64,000 nt of DNA from Lathyrus oleraceus (Eukaryota; Streptophyta; Magnoliopsida; Fabales; Fabaceae), in NCBI RefSeq assembly GCF_024323335.1, contig NC_066585.1, forward strand, positions 338,645,346-338,709,345. The letters run 5' to 3'. The translations under genes and the position numbers were made by a program. The notes under the pieces are model-generated. The model had not been told where the DNA came from. It ran no database searches and saw only the letters and a program-made list of their open reading frames with translations. Shown here one piece after another: positions 47,491 through 59,519 of this stretch (position 1 is the first letter of the stretch; the number at the start of each line of letters is the position of its first letter).

Positions 47491-49846
47491 TGGGAATTGG
47501 GCATTCTCGATATCTCAAATCTTGCCTAATATATTTTCTTGCATGTAGTCTTTACATCTATTTTAGCGTTCATTCGAAAGTTTTTATTTTATATGAGTGC
47601 ATCCTCCATCTCTCATCTTATGAGGTAATATCGTTCTCAAATTATCTCTTTGCTCTTAAGTTTTTATGTAATATGTTACTTATTTATGACTCGTTTATTT
47701 GATTGCATGTTTATGTTCCAACATTGTGTGATATATTTGATGTATGATAAGTTTTATGTTTGTTCACTTTCAAAATTTTCAGTGATTACCCATGAGTTTT
47801 TTCAATCTATATGATGATAGTGACGTCATGTTTTTATTTAATAATCATATGTGTATTTCATGCTATTGTTTCTTCAAATTTGAAGTATTTTTTATGTTAT
47901 TAGTGTTTGAGCATGTTCTTATGTTTTATTATTATGTTGTTCTATTATGACTTTCTTTTGACAAAATTGTAATTAATTTCATTTCTTTTGTCTATATTGA
48001 TTGTTTATTTATGTTTATGCATTTGTAACCTTAATGTAATTGTATGTGAGTGCACGTTATCATTGATCATTTTATCTTTACAACGCCTTTGAGTGATTTA
48101 TATGTTGTTGTGAATTTTTAATGATACTTCTCACTTTTGCACCTTTGTCTCTTTTTGATGTTGTCAAATAGGGAGAAGTACAAGGTTTTGAGATGCACAT
48201 ATTTATGGGGAGCTATGATCAAGACAATAAATGCTTCGTAAGTTTCCCCATCATAAAAAAAAGGGAGTATGTGAGTGCACTATCCTCTTAGATATATTTT
48301 GAATAATGTTAAAACTAGGACACTTAATATTTGTGTATATTGGATCTTGTTGTTTATGTCTAGATGTGCATTATCATAATAGGACACTTAAAATCAAGTT
48401 TGATAGGCAATTACAAGTCAATACTATGATTTTTCATGAAAAATAAGTTTATGGGTCGATACATACTGATTGAGTTTTAAAAATAAAGTTTTTGCCTTAA
48501 AAATATCGATACATAGGAGGTGTGAGTTGATAGACAATGCGAATGAGTCTACTTATTCGTGTTTGGAGTCGACTCCAATTGAAATATTTTTCAAAATAAC
48601 ACTTCTGCATTCAATGTATCAATATATAAGTGGTATGGGTTGATACATAGTGCTTATGAGTCGACTCTCCCGTGTTTGGAGTAGACTCCCACTAAAGATT
48701 TTTGCAAGCAAATGTTTCTGCCCTAAAGGTATCAATTCCTAGGGTCTATGTATCTACTCCCAAACTTATGTATTTACTAATACTTATTTGGAGTCAATAC
48801 ATTTTGTTCTATTTTACAAAACTTGTAATTTTTGGCTAAAAATTTGTTTTATTTGTTATTTTGTCTACACACACATACATATAAATATGCATTCATGCAT
48901 TATTTCTTAACAATTGAAATCAAGAACATACAAATAATTTTCTCATCATCTTCAACCTTTTCTCTGAAGGTAGATAAAAACAAGAAATGGGGGTTTGAAT
49001 TGTTTTCACAGTAACAAAAAACTTTTGCAACACCACTCACACGAAAGTAAATGCTAACAACACAAGAAATTTATCCTAGTTCGCTTGAAAATAAAAGCTA
49101 CTTCAGTCCACCCGGCCAAGGTGATTTCCCTTCAATAAGGACTTAATCAAATAATCTCAATAGATTACAAAAACTTCTAAGAGTTCAACAATCTCTTAGT
49201 CCTCTAAAGTCTACAAACTTAAACAAGTCACTTGAGGAATATCAACAAATTTAGAGAAGTACAAGTGTTTGCCTTAGTGCTTCTTGGTAAGCAGTATAAA
49301 CACAATTAAGAACACAGATCAATGATCACACTTAGAGCAGTGTGATTATGGAATTTTACAAAGAAAGTATATTGAGTAAGTTGATCGAAGTGTATTGTAG
49401 AATTCTTGTGTATTCTGTTTTTTTCCAGCATGATGGTGATGCGACCTTTATATAGTACTTTGAGATGATCCCGTTGGAGGGAAATTAATGGAGATTTCTT
49501 GTCAATTATGGGAATTAGTGGTATTAACTTCTTTGTCCTTTCCATAACGGTCTTGGAACATAATACATAATTTCCTTATAAAGATTGATATTATACTTAG
49601 AATACTTCTTGATTAAGTTTTGGATTTTGACGAGTCAGATGATTTGTTGAGCGTGAATCAGAGTGGACGGAGTCAGAGTCTTTGAGCATAAGCTTGTAGT
49701 CTTCAGATATTCTCTTAACTAGTCTTCAAATAGTTGTTTGTTGAATAGCCTTCAGATAGATGTTTGCTGAATAGACTTCAGATATATGTTAGCTTGACTG
49801 GTCTTCAGATAGAGTGTCTTCTGATGTTGCCTTACATAGTCATCAG
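47491..49846 (+). mobile_element. 3' region and LTR-like remnant of the copia fragment
   Basis: T-rich 3' sequence leads to two polypurine-like stretches (caaatagggagaag at 48166 and aaaaaaaagggagta at 48255). The sequence after the second, TGTGAGTGCACTATCC, is a plausible LTR start. 49690-49830 contains degenerate repeats of tcttcagatag with tgtttgctgaatag. No intact frame with a known domain. Confidence 0.5.
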
Positions 49847-50843
49847 TGTAGCGGTGTATTCGTCGCTATATGATTTATTGATTAAACCATAAGCAAAGCA
49901 TACAATGAATCGAGTCGCCACCGCACTTTTATTTATCCTAAGGACTGGTTAAAAAGCGAACAAAAACCTAAGAAGTTTTACACGTAGAAAACCAATAAAA
50001 AGATCAGAGAATCTGGGTAAGGGGTAAATTACGCAATGGGAAGGTGTTAGGCACCCATCACGTCCTAGGTACTCCTAGGGAGCCCTTTTCACACTTGTTG
50101 TATAAAAATATTTATTTGTTTATGTTGTGCAAACATGAATGGGATGATGAGAAAAGAATGTACAAGTTAGTTATTTTTGTGTTTGAACGGATGAACCCGT
50201 TGCCTACGTACCTTCCATCAAAGGTAAGGATCAAAACGCCGTAGTTCGGCTAAAAGATTTCCAAAAATTAGTGAGTTCATTTTTAAAACACAAGCCTTAA
50301 GGCTTTTCATTACCAATGGGAGAAAACTCAACCCGAATCAACAATCCACCATGCGAGGACGGCTTCAACATACTAGTGAGGGGTTAACCCTATAATAAGT
50401 ATGGAAGACTTACAATCAACTCACTAAGGATAAGGTAAGATTTACATCAACCACTATGGTAATTAAAACCTAAGGCTAATGCATGAAAACATATTAACAA
50501 TGGACAAAGCCAAAACAATTGAATGGGTGAAGTTAATTGATTATGATTATTCACAAAATATGGTCAAGGTACGATTAAGATTGATTCAAAGAAGTGTTAT
50601 GAAAGGTGGAGTTTGAAAAGTCAAGGACTTATGGTCCAGGTTTCTAATTTGAAAAGGCATGAAGATATTTGCACAACAAGTCAAAGTTTTTGAAAGCAAA
50701 GTGTGAAAAGGTTTAGGACAAAGAGGGTGTGGATAGTGGAATGTAAAACTTCTTAGAAAGGTTCACCTCTTGAGATCATATAGAAGATGATTCAAGTGTG
50801 TCCTTAGGAATAGGCAACGAGCAAGTAAAGATAAAGGCAAGGT

Positions 50844-51095
50844 GATACCGGATGCCATCAATGGACTTATACCAATCTCACAAACAAAAGCGGATATCGG
50901 ATACCAATAAATGGATTTACACCAATCTCCTAAAATAAAACAATGATACCGGATGCCATCAATGGTCTTATACCAATCTCACAAAGCAAAAGCGGATATC
51001 GGATACCAATAAATGGGTTTACACCAATCTCCTAAAGTAAAACAAAACTTGGATGTCAGATGCCAATCTGTCTGGACTTATACCAACCTCCAAAG
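50844..51095. repeat. 101-bp tandem repeat inside the long LTR
   Basis: The anchor gataccggatgccatcaatg occurs at 50844 and 50945, with a diverged third copy near 51050 (gatgtcagatgcc). Each unit splits into two related half-units ending ttataccaatctc or ttacaccaatctc, so the base period is about 50. Confidence 0.88.
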
Positions 51096-53313
51096 GATGA
51101 TCATGGGAGTACAAATGCCAACAGCATGGTCTTACAATTGCATCCTCACATACAACAAACAAACAATGCACTAAGCAATAGACATGAGTGACCAAGTGAG
51201 ATGGTCTTGCACTCTGTCCCTTCCAAATCATAGGAACAATGGCCAATCAATGGACTTACTGTTGTCCTCAATGGGTAAACCAAACATGGATCACAAAGAT
51301 ATGCAATGATGATCATGCAATAATGAACAATCAATGATGATAAGTGCACAAAGGCAAGCAGGCAAACATGTACAAATGCAACAAGCAATCAATCAAACAA
51401 ATTCATTTAGCACACGCTATAACCAAACAATTAGGCTCAATCAAAGGGTTAGACTTAAAAAGTCAACTAGAATAGGGTAAATGGTGCTCTTAACCTTGAA
51501 ATTGAGAGCCAAGGTGAAGCAGATGAAAGGATATGAGGGGTGTGCCTCATCACTCTTATCCCTGGTCAGGGAGAGCATTGAATATCAGAAGGTGTGGGAG
51601 TTCAGAAAGATGGAACTCTCTCCACAAGTTAGACTCGATAGATCTTGGGTTTTTACTCACTATGCATCAACACATGTGGTGTGAGCAAGGTGAGTGACTC
51701 ACAGAATAGTAGGAGATAGGCTACATATCTCTTTTGTCTACCAATTGCCTCACATGAGGTCTTTTCCTGCTTGGGGACAAAATTTAAGCAATCACAAACA
51801 TTGCCTCTTAAGGAGGACTTCAGACAGGTGCCTGGCTAAGTAACAAGCCAGGTCTTCCAGACTACATGGAGACAAGAGAGTCTACCTCAATGCTTAAGCA
51901 AAGCAAAGCAATAGGAAGTTCTCAAAGGAACTAAAGCAACTATGGTACCTGAAATCAATCAATTATATTCAGTATACCAATCACAAAGTCAAAACAGACA
52001 AGATATGAACCAACAGTCAACACAATCAATCACATGTGCAAAGCACAAACTCAAGGCAAGTGAGCTAAGCATCCTACAAAATAAAACAAGTTAGTTCATA
52101 ACAATTAACCAAATTGAATCAACTTGAATTAATCTCTTCAAAGCATTTGCTTCTTAACCTGAAAAGTCAAACTCAAACATGAGAAGTAAGACCACTAGGA
52201 CAAGCCTAGGGTCAAAAGGAGGTGAAAAATTCAAAACAGCAAGTGAAAATTGATCAAAATCAAGATTTATCAAACAAGAATAGAATCCAATTGGTCTCAC
52301 ATCAAAACTATGCACCAAATCCATTTCATAAGCTAAACATGTCAAACTAGGCAAGTTGGGAACTCAATGGTGTAAACAGAATGAACACAAGCATATCAAT
52401 ACCAAAATGGCTCAATAAATTCCAGGAAAAATCATGCTTAAACAGAACACATTGAATGAGCAACACACCAAATTTCATGTCATTTGGACAAAGGGAAGAA
52501 AGTCAATTAAAATCAACAAATCATGGTATGCAAAAGCAAGCTCAAACAAAGCCACAAATCAATTATCAACTTTAGGCAAGTGTAAAACAGAAATGGCATA
52601 AGATAAATGAACCACACCAAAGCCAAAATGAAGTTAAACATGTTAAGAATCAATCCACAAAATTTCAGCTTCATATGATAAGGCATGAGAATTTCACAAG
52701 TCATGTAAGTTGAACACTCCACAAAAGTTCAAAAAATGACTAAACAGCAAAGAAAATCCCAATCAAATAGGAAATGAATCTAAAAAATCTACAACAAATC
52801 ATGCTCCAACGAGACATACAGAAGTAATCACATGCAAAAATTCAGAGCAATTGGCATAGCATAAGCATGGAAACAAAATTCAAGAAGTTGGACAAAACCT
52901 AGTGTGACATACATTGTTACACTCATGAAGATCACATCATATCTCTCAATCCAGAAATGCAAAATTAGCAAACCATATACCAAAATCACCAGGAATGAGT
53001 CTAGATCATGCATATAAAATTTCAAGCATTTTGGAGCAAGCATCAACATTTCATGAATGAAATGGCAAAACATATGCAAAAAACATACATGAACAAAGAC
53101 ATTAGACCAAAATAAAAACCAGCCGTGCACAACCTGTGTTATCATGCCTATAAAAAACTAGATGAAAAATGGAGATGAATGCAAAACTTCCCAACCAATT
53201 TCGATGCTCCATGAATTATTTATGATTTTTTGAAGTTTAATCATGAAATGAAATAAAATTGGAAACACAAAATGAAATTAAAATGGCGCAATGGCAAACT
53301 GGTAAATACAGCG

Positions 53314-53348
53314 CTCACTTAATGAAACGCTGCGTTTCATTAAGTGAG
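53314..53348. repeat. Perfect 35-base palindrome with one-base centre
   Basis: CTCACTTAATGAAACGC, a single T, then GCGTTTCATTAAGTGAG: 17-base arms without mismatch. It lies in the Ogre-like LTR just after an ATG-poor, A-rich tract. Confidence 0.95.
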
Positions 53349-55130
53349 GTGTCAAGCCATTATTGGACACACGGCGCAGGAAACACCAATTCAAACGCAA
53401 GGCAAGGCAATGTGAATCAAACGCGAAATCTGGAACGGAACTTGAATGTTCATCGCGCGTTCTTGATGTTCATCATCATCATGAACTTTTTCTAACAAAA
53501 ACTAGCAAGCGATATACCAATCGAATCATCACATCATGTAGATCACTAATCTAATAAGCAATTAACCTAATTCTAATCATGCTTCGCGGATCGAGCAAAA
53601 ACAAGTTTCACATCCAAACTTTAAATCAAGATAACTAGATCAATTCTCAATGAAATTACACGATTCAACTTGCAGCAAGCTCAGCAATAAGAGATCTATC
53701 AAAGCCACATCATGATTTTAGCAATTGTAAGAATCGAATTCTTACCTCTTGAAATTGCAGATCTTGATTCTGGTGATTTCAAGGCTTGGAGGTTGAAAAC
53801 AGATAGCCTATGATGATTAGGAAGATGAAAGGAAGTGGAATTTTAGCTCGACAACGCTCGATGATGAAGAAACTTCAAGATGCCATGGATGCTCAAGATG
53901 CCAACAGTTGCGATTCATCCGGTTTCTTCCACAATTCTCCTTCAACAGTTGTTCAATAACACCTGCAAGTGAAGATCAACACGAGAGAAAGCAAAAAGAA
54001 TGATGAATTCTTGATGAACAAGTGAAAAAAAGTGTGAGAAAAATTGAGAGAATTTGGAGAATTTTTGCTTTGGATCTGAGAAAATGAATTGTGATCTCGA
54101 TTTTCTGTTACAATTAAGTATATATACCATGGCTTAATCCAATTGTTAATCAAGTTTAGCCAAATCAAGTGAATTAGTGAAAATGCAAAAAATGTTAAAT
54201 GGCCAAAATGACCTTATGCACAAATGACCAATGGAACAGTAGAAATGCATTTGAAGCAAATCCAAATTTCAGTTTATGAGCTGTTGGAAGTGGTTTGGAG
54301 TGAAAATCATGTATATTTTTCAAATTGACTATTTTTCCCATCAAAATGCAAAATGAACACTTGAAAAATGGACTTTTGATGTGATGATTTTTGATGAAAT
54401 GTAATGATGGATTATGATAGTACATGTCAAATGGGATTTGCTCAAAAAAGAATCACCCAAATTGGCCAAATGGTTCATGAGTTATGCCACTTTGAAGTTC
54501 AAGATTTTTTTGAAAATGATTTGATCATAACTTGCCAACCACAAATGAGAAAAGAGTGTTCTTGGACTTTTTGGAAAGGCAAGAGCAAGATCTTCAACTT
54601 TCATGTTGGACAAATTTTAATTTGAAACTTTCTTGGACATGTAATCTTGAGGAGAAGGACTTTCCATTTTTGGCAGTTGAAAATTACAGGTCCTTACTAT
54701 TTTGGGACACTTTTTGTCTGACCTCCAATTCCTCAATGATGATGTTTGACATGTTATATGAGGCTTGTATGGACATGAATGAGACCTCTCAAACCATTTC
54801 CCACCTTCAAATCACTGATTAAATGCACAGTTGACCACAGTTGACTTTGCTAGGGTTTTGGTAGACTGAGCCATGTTCTGATGAATTTCAAGCCTCTACC
54901 ACTTGAGATCTTGATACCAACTGGTGTCACAACTTATATGAATCTCTTATGAATGATCATGGTGCCCAAATTCTTCAAACATGGTCACCATCTATAGCTC
55001 AATGAATGATTTGACTGTTTTGACCTAGTTTGCTTAATCTGCAAGTAACATGGTTAGATGACAATATTTTTGTACTTTTGGTTAGTAAACAAATGAAAAT
55101 CAATGATATACAAATGCAATACATGCTTGG

Positions 55131-57343
55131 TGATTGTTAGTTGTATTTTTACGTGTCGGGTTTTTGTTATCGTATCCACAGGGATTGTAAGATATCACCG
55201 CCGTTCGATGGTTGTATTAATCTTAGCTCAAGTAACAATAGGGTTTTGATTGGTTGTCACGTTATCTTGCATAAAAGGTATTAAATTGCGGTAAAAGTTA
55301 TGGTTTGATTAAATGAGAAATATTGTCAAAGTTAGGGTTCAATGATTACTTTGCATGTATTTGTTCGGTCAACAATCCTATAAACTCCTTTAGATGATAA
55401 ATCATTTCACAAAGTCCTCCCAATATGTTTCTCTCGAACACACATTGTGAGTTTTCCCATTTTGATCCATTGTTTCTCTCGAACACAATCTATCAAAATG
55501 ACAACTTTTTTGGTTCAACCTTATGGTGAACAAAATCATTCATTACTATCTCTAGCTAACAAACAAGATTGGATGAAAACCTAGGTCAAGAGTTGGTAAA
55601 CATCTCTCGATCATAAACCAACACAAAGAGTTTTAAATAGAAACAAAGTTTTCATCATATATTCACCATTAAAGAGTTTACATATGAAGATCCTTACATT
55701 TACACCCAAAGCTAGTAATCACCTACATCTAACCTTGACAAATGGATGACTTAGCTACTCATTTTCATGGTAGCTTGGTCGGCAAGTTTCGGAAGAAGGT
55801 TGATCAACATCCAAGTCGGATAATCGATGTTGGATGGGAATCCACCTTCTTTTTGTAGAAGATGGTTACAAGATGAGGAGAAATGAAATCTAGGTCAAAA
55901 ATATCTCTAGAGCAAAAGCTGGAAAAATAAAGTAAAACTAAGGTATGGTGCTCAAAAGTGGCACTTGCTACTTATAGAGTAGTACTGGGCTGTCATGCTC
56001 GCTAGGCGAGCAGAATGGCTCGCCTAGCGAGGGTCAAATTGTGGCACCTAAGGCACCTGTGCCCAGAGAAAACAGGGTCTGTTGAACTGTCATGTTCGCC
56101 TAGCGAACAAACCTTCGCCTAGCGAAGGACACGCTCCAACCTTCGCCCCAGCGAGGTTGAGAGGTTTTGCTACTGGAATGCTTGCTGGGGACTCGCTAGA
56201 GCTTCGCCTAGCGAGTGAGTGCTGGTTGCGCTTTTTACCAAAACAGAACGAACTCGCTACCACCTTCGCTAGCAGCTCGCCTAGCGAATTTATTGTCATT
56301 TTACTGGAGCTTTTCGCTAGCAGCTCGCCTAGCGAGCAGGCTGATGAATGCTTGTTTTCCTTGGTTCCTTTGCCAACTTTCTTGTGTCTCAAATTTCAAT
56401 TATTTCATGCCTTCTTCCTGCACAATAACACACAAATCAAAGGCACCAAGCTTGTTTATCAATGTAATGCATTTCATGTAAAACAAATGTGGTTTTGACA
56501 TTTTAGCAAGGAAATAGAGTGAAAGATACCCTTAATTGATGGCTCAAATAAGCACTTTTGGGTATCTAACAACTCTCCCCAACTAGATTCTTGCTTGTCC
56601 TCAAGCAAAGTATGCCTCTTGAAGGACAAGAGGATTTGCTTTAAGAAAATGGTTTCTCCGAAGTTGGATAAACGGCTCAAACACAAGCGAAATCAGCATA
56701 TACAAGTTTCCAACGGTTCGAATAAAATAATACACAAGAACTAAAACTTAAATAGCAATGCAAAATGTTTATCTATCTACAACAATATTATTCTGAATGA
56801 ATCATCCTATCTCCCCTCTTCGAATAAGGAATGAAGATTTTACGCGTTTGCAACCGCGGGAATAATCTCACTCTCTAACAAACAATGAAGAAATCAAATA
56901 GATTCATACAATGTCTAACAATTATAAATGGTACTGGGGAAGCATAAAGATCACTAAGGGCTTTTCGGTTGAAGCTTGGTTAGGTTAACAAACAAGGGTC
57001 ATTTCTAAGGCCATTGAAACGAAAGTGCCGATGCAAAAGAGACATTCACAGTATTATTCACACATCTCGACTTTGTTTCATTTGTTTCTTATTTGAAACC
57101 TTCACAACACATATTCCACAACTCAATTTTTATTTTTCACTATTTTTCTTCCAAGCAAGCATTCATTTTCATTCTTTCTATTTTTGTTCTTTTCTTTCAC
57201 ATCAAATATACAAAACAGATGTTTCTTTTCTATATTTTCTATACATATATTTTTTTTATGCTTGCTCGGTTTTTCTTTTCTTTTTCAAGAGTTGTGGTAC
57301 TTACCGATTCTTTTTCGTTCTCCCCAACTAATTTCTTCCTCAC
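55131..57343. mobile_element. Unidentified LTR-like segment
   Basis: It starts tgattgttag, with tatccacagggattgtaag soon after, and later has tctccccaactagattcttg followed by cttgtcctcaagcaaag. I associate these phrases with non-coding parts of plant gypsy elements but cannot confirm that. Two loose duplications are visible (gtttctctcgaacacaatct, near 55430 and 55475). It carries the palindrome cluster at 55990-56340 and no protein domain. 56560-57340 is T-rich and featureless. Confidence 0.45.
55990..56340. repeat. Cluster of CTCGCCTAGCGAG-type palindromes
   Basis: At least eight copies of a short inverted repeat with a CTA or TAG centre. The clearest are 55996-56012 (TGCTCGC/GCGAGCA), 56093-56109 (TGTTCGC/GCGAACA) and 56112-56128 (CCTTCGC/GCGAAGG); others are near 56018, 56200, 56275 and 56320. 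The overlapping open frames on both strands are by-products of this repeat. Confidence 0.93.
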
Positions 57344-59384
57344 TGTCATACGGTGAACTGACTTTAGGGTGTTTTGCTTTTTATCGCAATGTCACGGATA
57401 GCAAGAGTCGCCACCGACTTTTCTTTTATCCAATAAGGAAAGGTGGAAAAGAACAGGAAAGACCTCAATAGATTTTGGGTTCGGGAGGTACATTATACAA
57501 AGGGAAGGTGTTAGCACCCTTTGTATCCATGGTTATCCATGGGCTCTTAATTGCTGGATCACTTATATTTTTGTCTGAAAAATGTTCGTGAATTGTTTGA
57601 GAAATGTTTCGGAAAGAGAGTTAACTTTGTAATGATTCTCGTATGAATGTATACAAAGTATTTATCTCGTTTGATTTTGAAAACGGTTTAGAAAAATGTA
57701 ACTTGGTAATGATTCTAGTATGAATGTATACCAAGTGGTGATTTTCTAGGATTTGCAAAGTGTGAGGGGTGGAAAATGTTTTAGGTTATGATCCAGCAAT
57801 TGAGAGTTATACCTTCCTAAGGTCGTTATGAACGTTTCCTATCCTTATGAGGGTAAAACTGTCCTTACTATTGAGAAGTAAGTAATTTTACCCTTTGGAT
57901 GTTTAAGGGTCATCGTAGGGTCATCGATAGGTCATTGAAGGCAACAGTTGTAAAGATACCTTAGCATTCGAAGGGACGATCATCATTTAACCGTAGGCTA
58001 CACCGAAGGGTCATCGAGGGACAAAATCGTATTTTCGAAGGCAACATCCGAGGGACCATGATTTATTTTATGATGATTTAATCGAAGGGTCTTTGCTAAG
58101 TGTATCCCTACATTCGCGGGACATGACCGTAATACCGTAATATCATAAGGCAAAAGAGAGGTCCAAGATCACATATTTAAAGGCCATATTGTAAAGTTAA
58201 TTAGGTGATTATGATGAATCTCCACATTAAAATCAATACATTAAAAATAATACATTAAAATTAATACATTAAAATTAATTATTAAAATTAATTATTAAAA
58301 TTAACACATTAAAATTAATTAAGCAATTTAGGGTGGATCTTCATAAGGGTATCCCACAAATAAAGTGGAAGACCTAACGGCGGTCTTTTTTCTGGGACAT
58401 ATGAACCTTTGCAAAATTCAACAAACGGGTTAGCATACCAAATCAGGGTGCAATCGAGGATTACACCGCAAGAGAAGACACAGCAGCATGAATGTCAGGC
58501 AAAACAATGCATAATTAATATAGAATAGATCAGGTTACGCATAGGACATAACAAATATCAACGGCTGTCCCGTTCGCCGCTGCCTCGCCTAGCGAGGTCC
58601 TAGCGAATGCTCGCTACATGCTCGCTTAGCGATGTGCTAGCGAGCGGCTGCGGGTTTTGAGTTTCAGAACAGTACAATCTCAGCATGCGGCAAGTCTTAT
58701 GGTATTCAATTACAGAAATAATATGGTCAAACATTCAGGATAGGCTGGCATACTTAAATTCACATGCAAAACCTCAAATATGTTTATGAATTCAATTATG
58801 ATATCACATGCAAGTTAAGAACATAAAGCGATATCGCATGCAAATTAAGAAAATGAATCGATAATAGTAATGCAAACCTGTTTGCAATCGAATTGCAACC
58901 TTGAGTTGGCGAGCCGGATTGAGTTGGACGGAGGTAGCTTTGCGGCCGCCGGCTTTTCCTTCAGGGTTTCCTTTAGGGTTTTCCGTCTGTGAGCGCTAGG
59001 GTTTGCTTGCTAGAGTTCTCCTCTCTCCTTTTTCGTTTTCTTTTCATTACTGAAGTGCTGGTATTTATAATGCCCTTTTTCATGACCTAATGGGCTCAGA
59101 ACGAAGCCCGAAATTTTTTGTTGTCTGTCAGCCTCGCTAGGCGAGCTGGTAGCGAACGTTTGCTTCGCTAGGCGAGCGTGTAGCGAACGTTCGCTAGGCG
59201 AGCGTGTAGCGAACGTAACGTTCGCTAGGTGAGCGTGTAGCGAACAGGCCAGTTTGGGCCATTTTCTGGATCGGGCCATTCGTGAGCTGGGCCTTTGTCC
59301 CTTTAAGATCAGTGCCATAAAATAAGTCGGAATGCCCCTGAACAATGTCTTGAACTATTGATGGGCAAATTTTGGGGTATGACA
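57344..59384 (-). repeat. 3' LTR of the Ogre/Tat-like element
   Basis: 2041 bp. On the minus strand it begins TGTCATACCCCAAAATTTGC and ends CACCGTATGACA. The polypurine stretch GAACAGGGGCAGC lies directly upstream on that strand (59385-59397), fixing orientation and LTR start. Its far end has the ggtggcgactc / gggtgctaacaccttccc module shared with the LTR at 49847. The 5' LTR is beyond the window. Confidence 0.85.
58575..59250. repeat. Second set of CTCGCCTAGCGAG-type palindromes
   Basis: Two groups, 58575-58650 (cctcgcctagcgagg, gctcgcttagcgatg) and 59132-59245 (cctcgctaggcgagc followed by three units of ttcgctaggcgagcgtgtag spaced by gcgaac). Same core as at 55990-56340 but in a different LTR. 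Confidence 0.93.
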
Positions 59385-59519
59385 GCTGCCCCTGTTCAAT
59401 ATTCTTGAACCGAGAGAGTCAGAATGGTATGTACGCCATTCGTGGTCTGGAGGTGAAAGATTATTGAACACTAGAATGCCCCAAAAATTTGCGCCTGTCA
59501 ATCAGGAGCTAGTCTTGAT

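Larger units (their letters stand above)
49847..55130 (-). mobile_element. Long Ogre-like LTR
   Basis: The low-coordinate end begins TGTAGCGGTG, so the LTR ends CA when read on the minus strand. It carries the terminal module seen in the neighbouring Ogre-like LTR (gagtcgccaccg, then gggaaggtgttaggcaccc). The body is A-rich on this strand with no coding domain, as expected for the multi-kilobase LTRs of Ogre/Tat elements. The high-coordinate boundary near 55130 is a best guess from a change in sequence character; I could not confirm a target duplication, so it may be a solo LTR or part of a larger element. Confidence 0.6.

Noticed and set aside
52154..53145. Several minus-strand frames in the long LTR
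   Set aside because: Short, hydrophobic by composition, interrupted, and inside LTR sequence with no recognisable motif.
56082..56498. 138-codon frame with repeated SPSE residues, and its antisense frame
   Set aside because: Produced by the CTCGCCTAGCGAG palindromes, which read open on both strands; no domain. The same applies to 59010-59345.
57014..57471. Hydrophobic Phe-rich frames resembling membrane proteins
   Set aside because: T-rich low-complexity DNA; three overlapping frames look equally hydrophobic and none has a domain.
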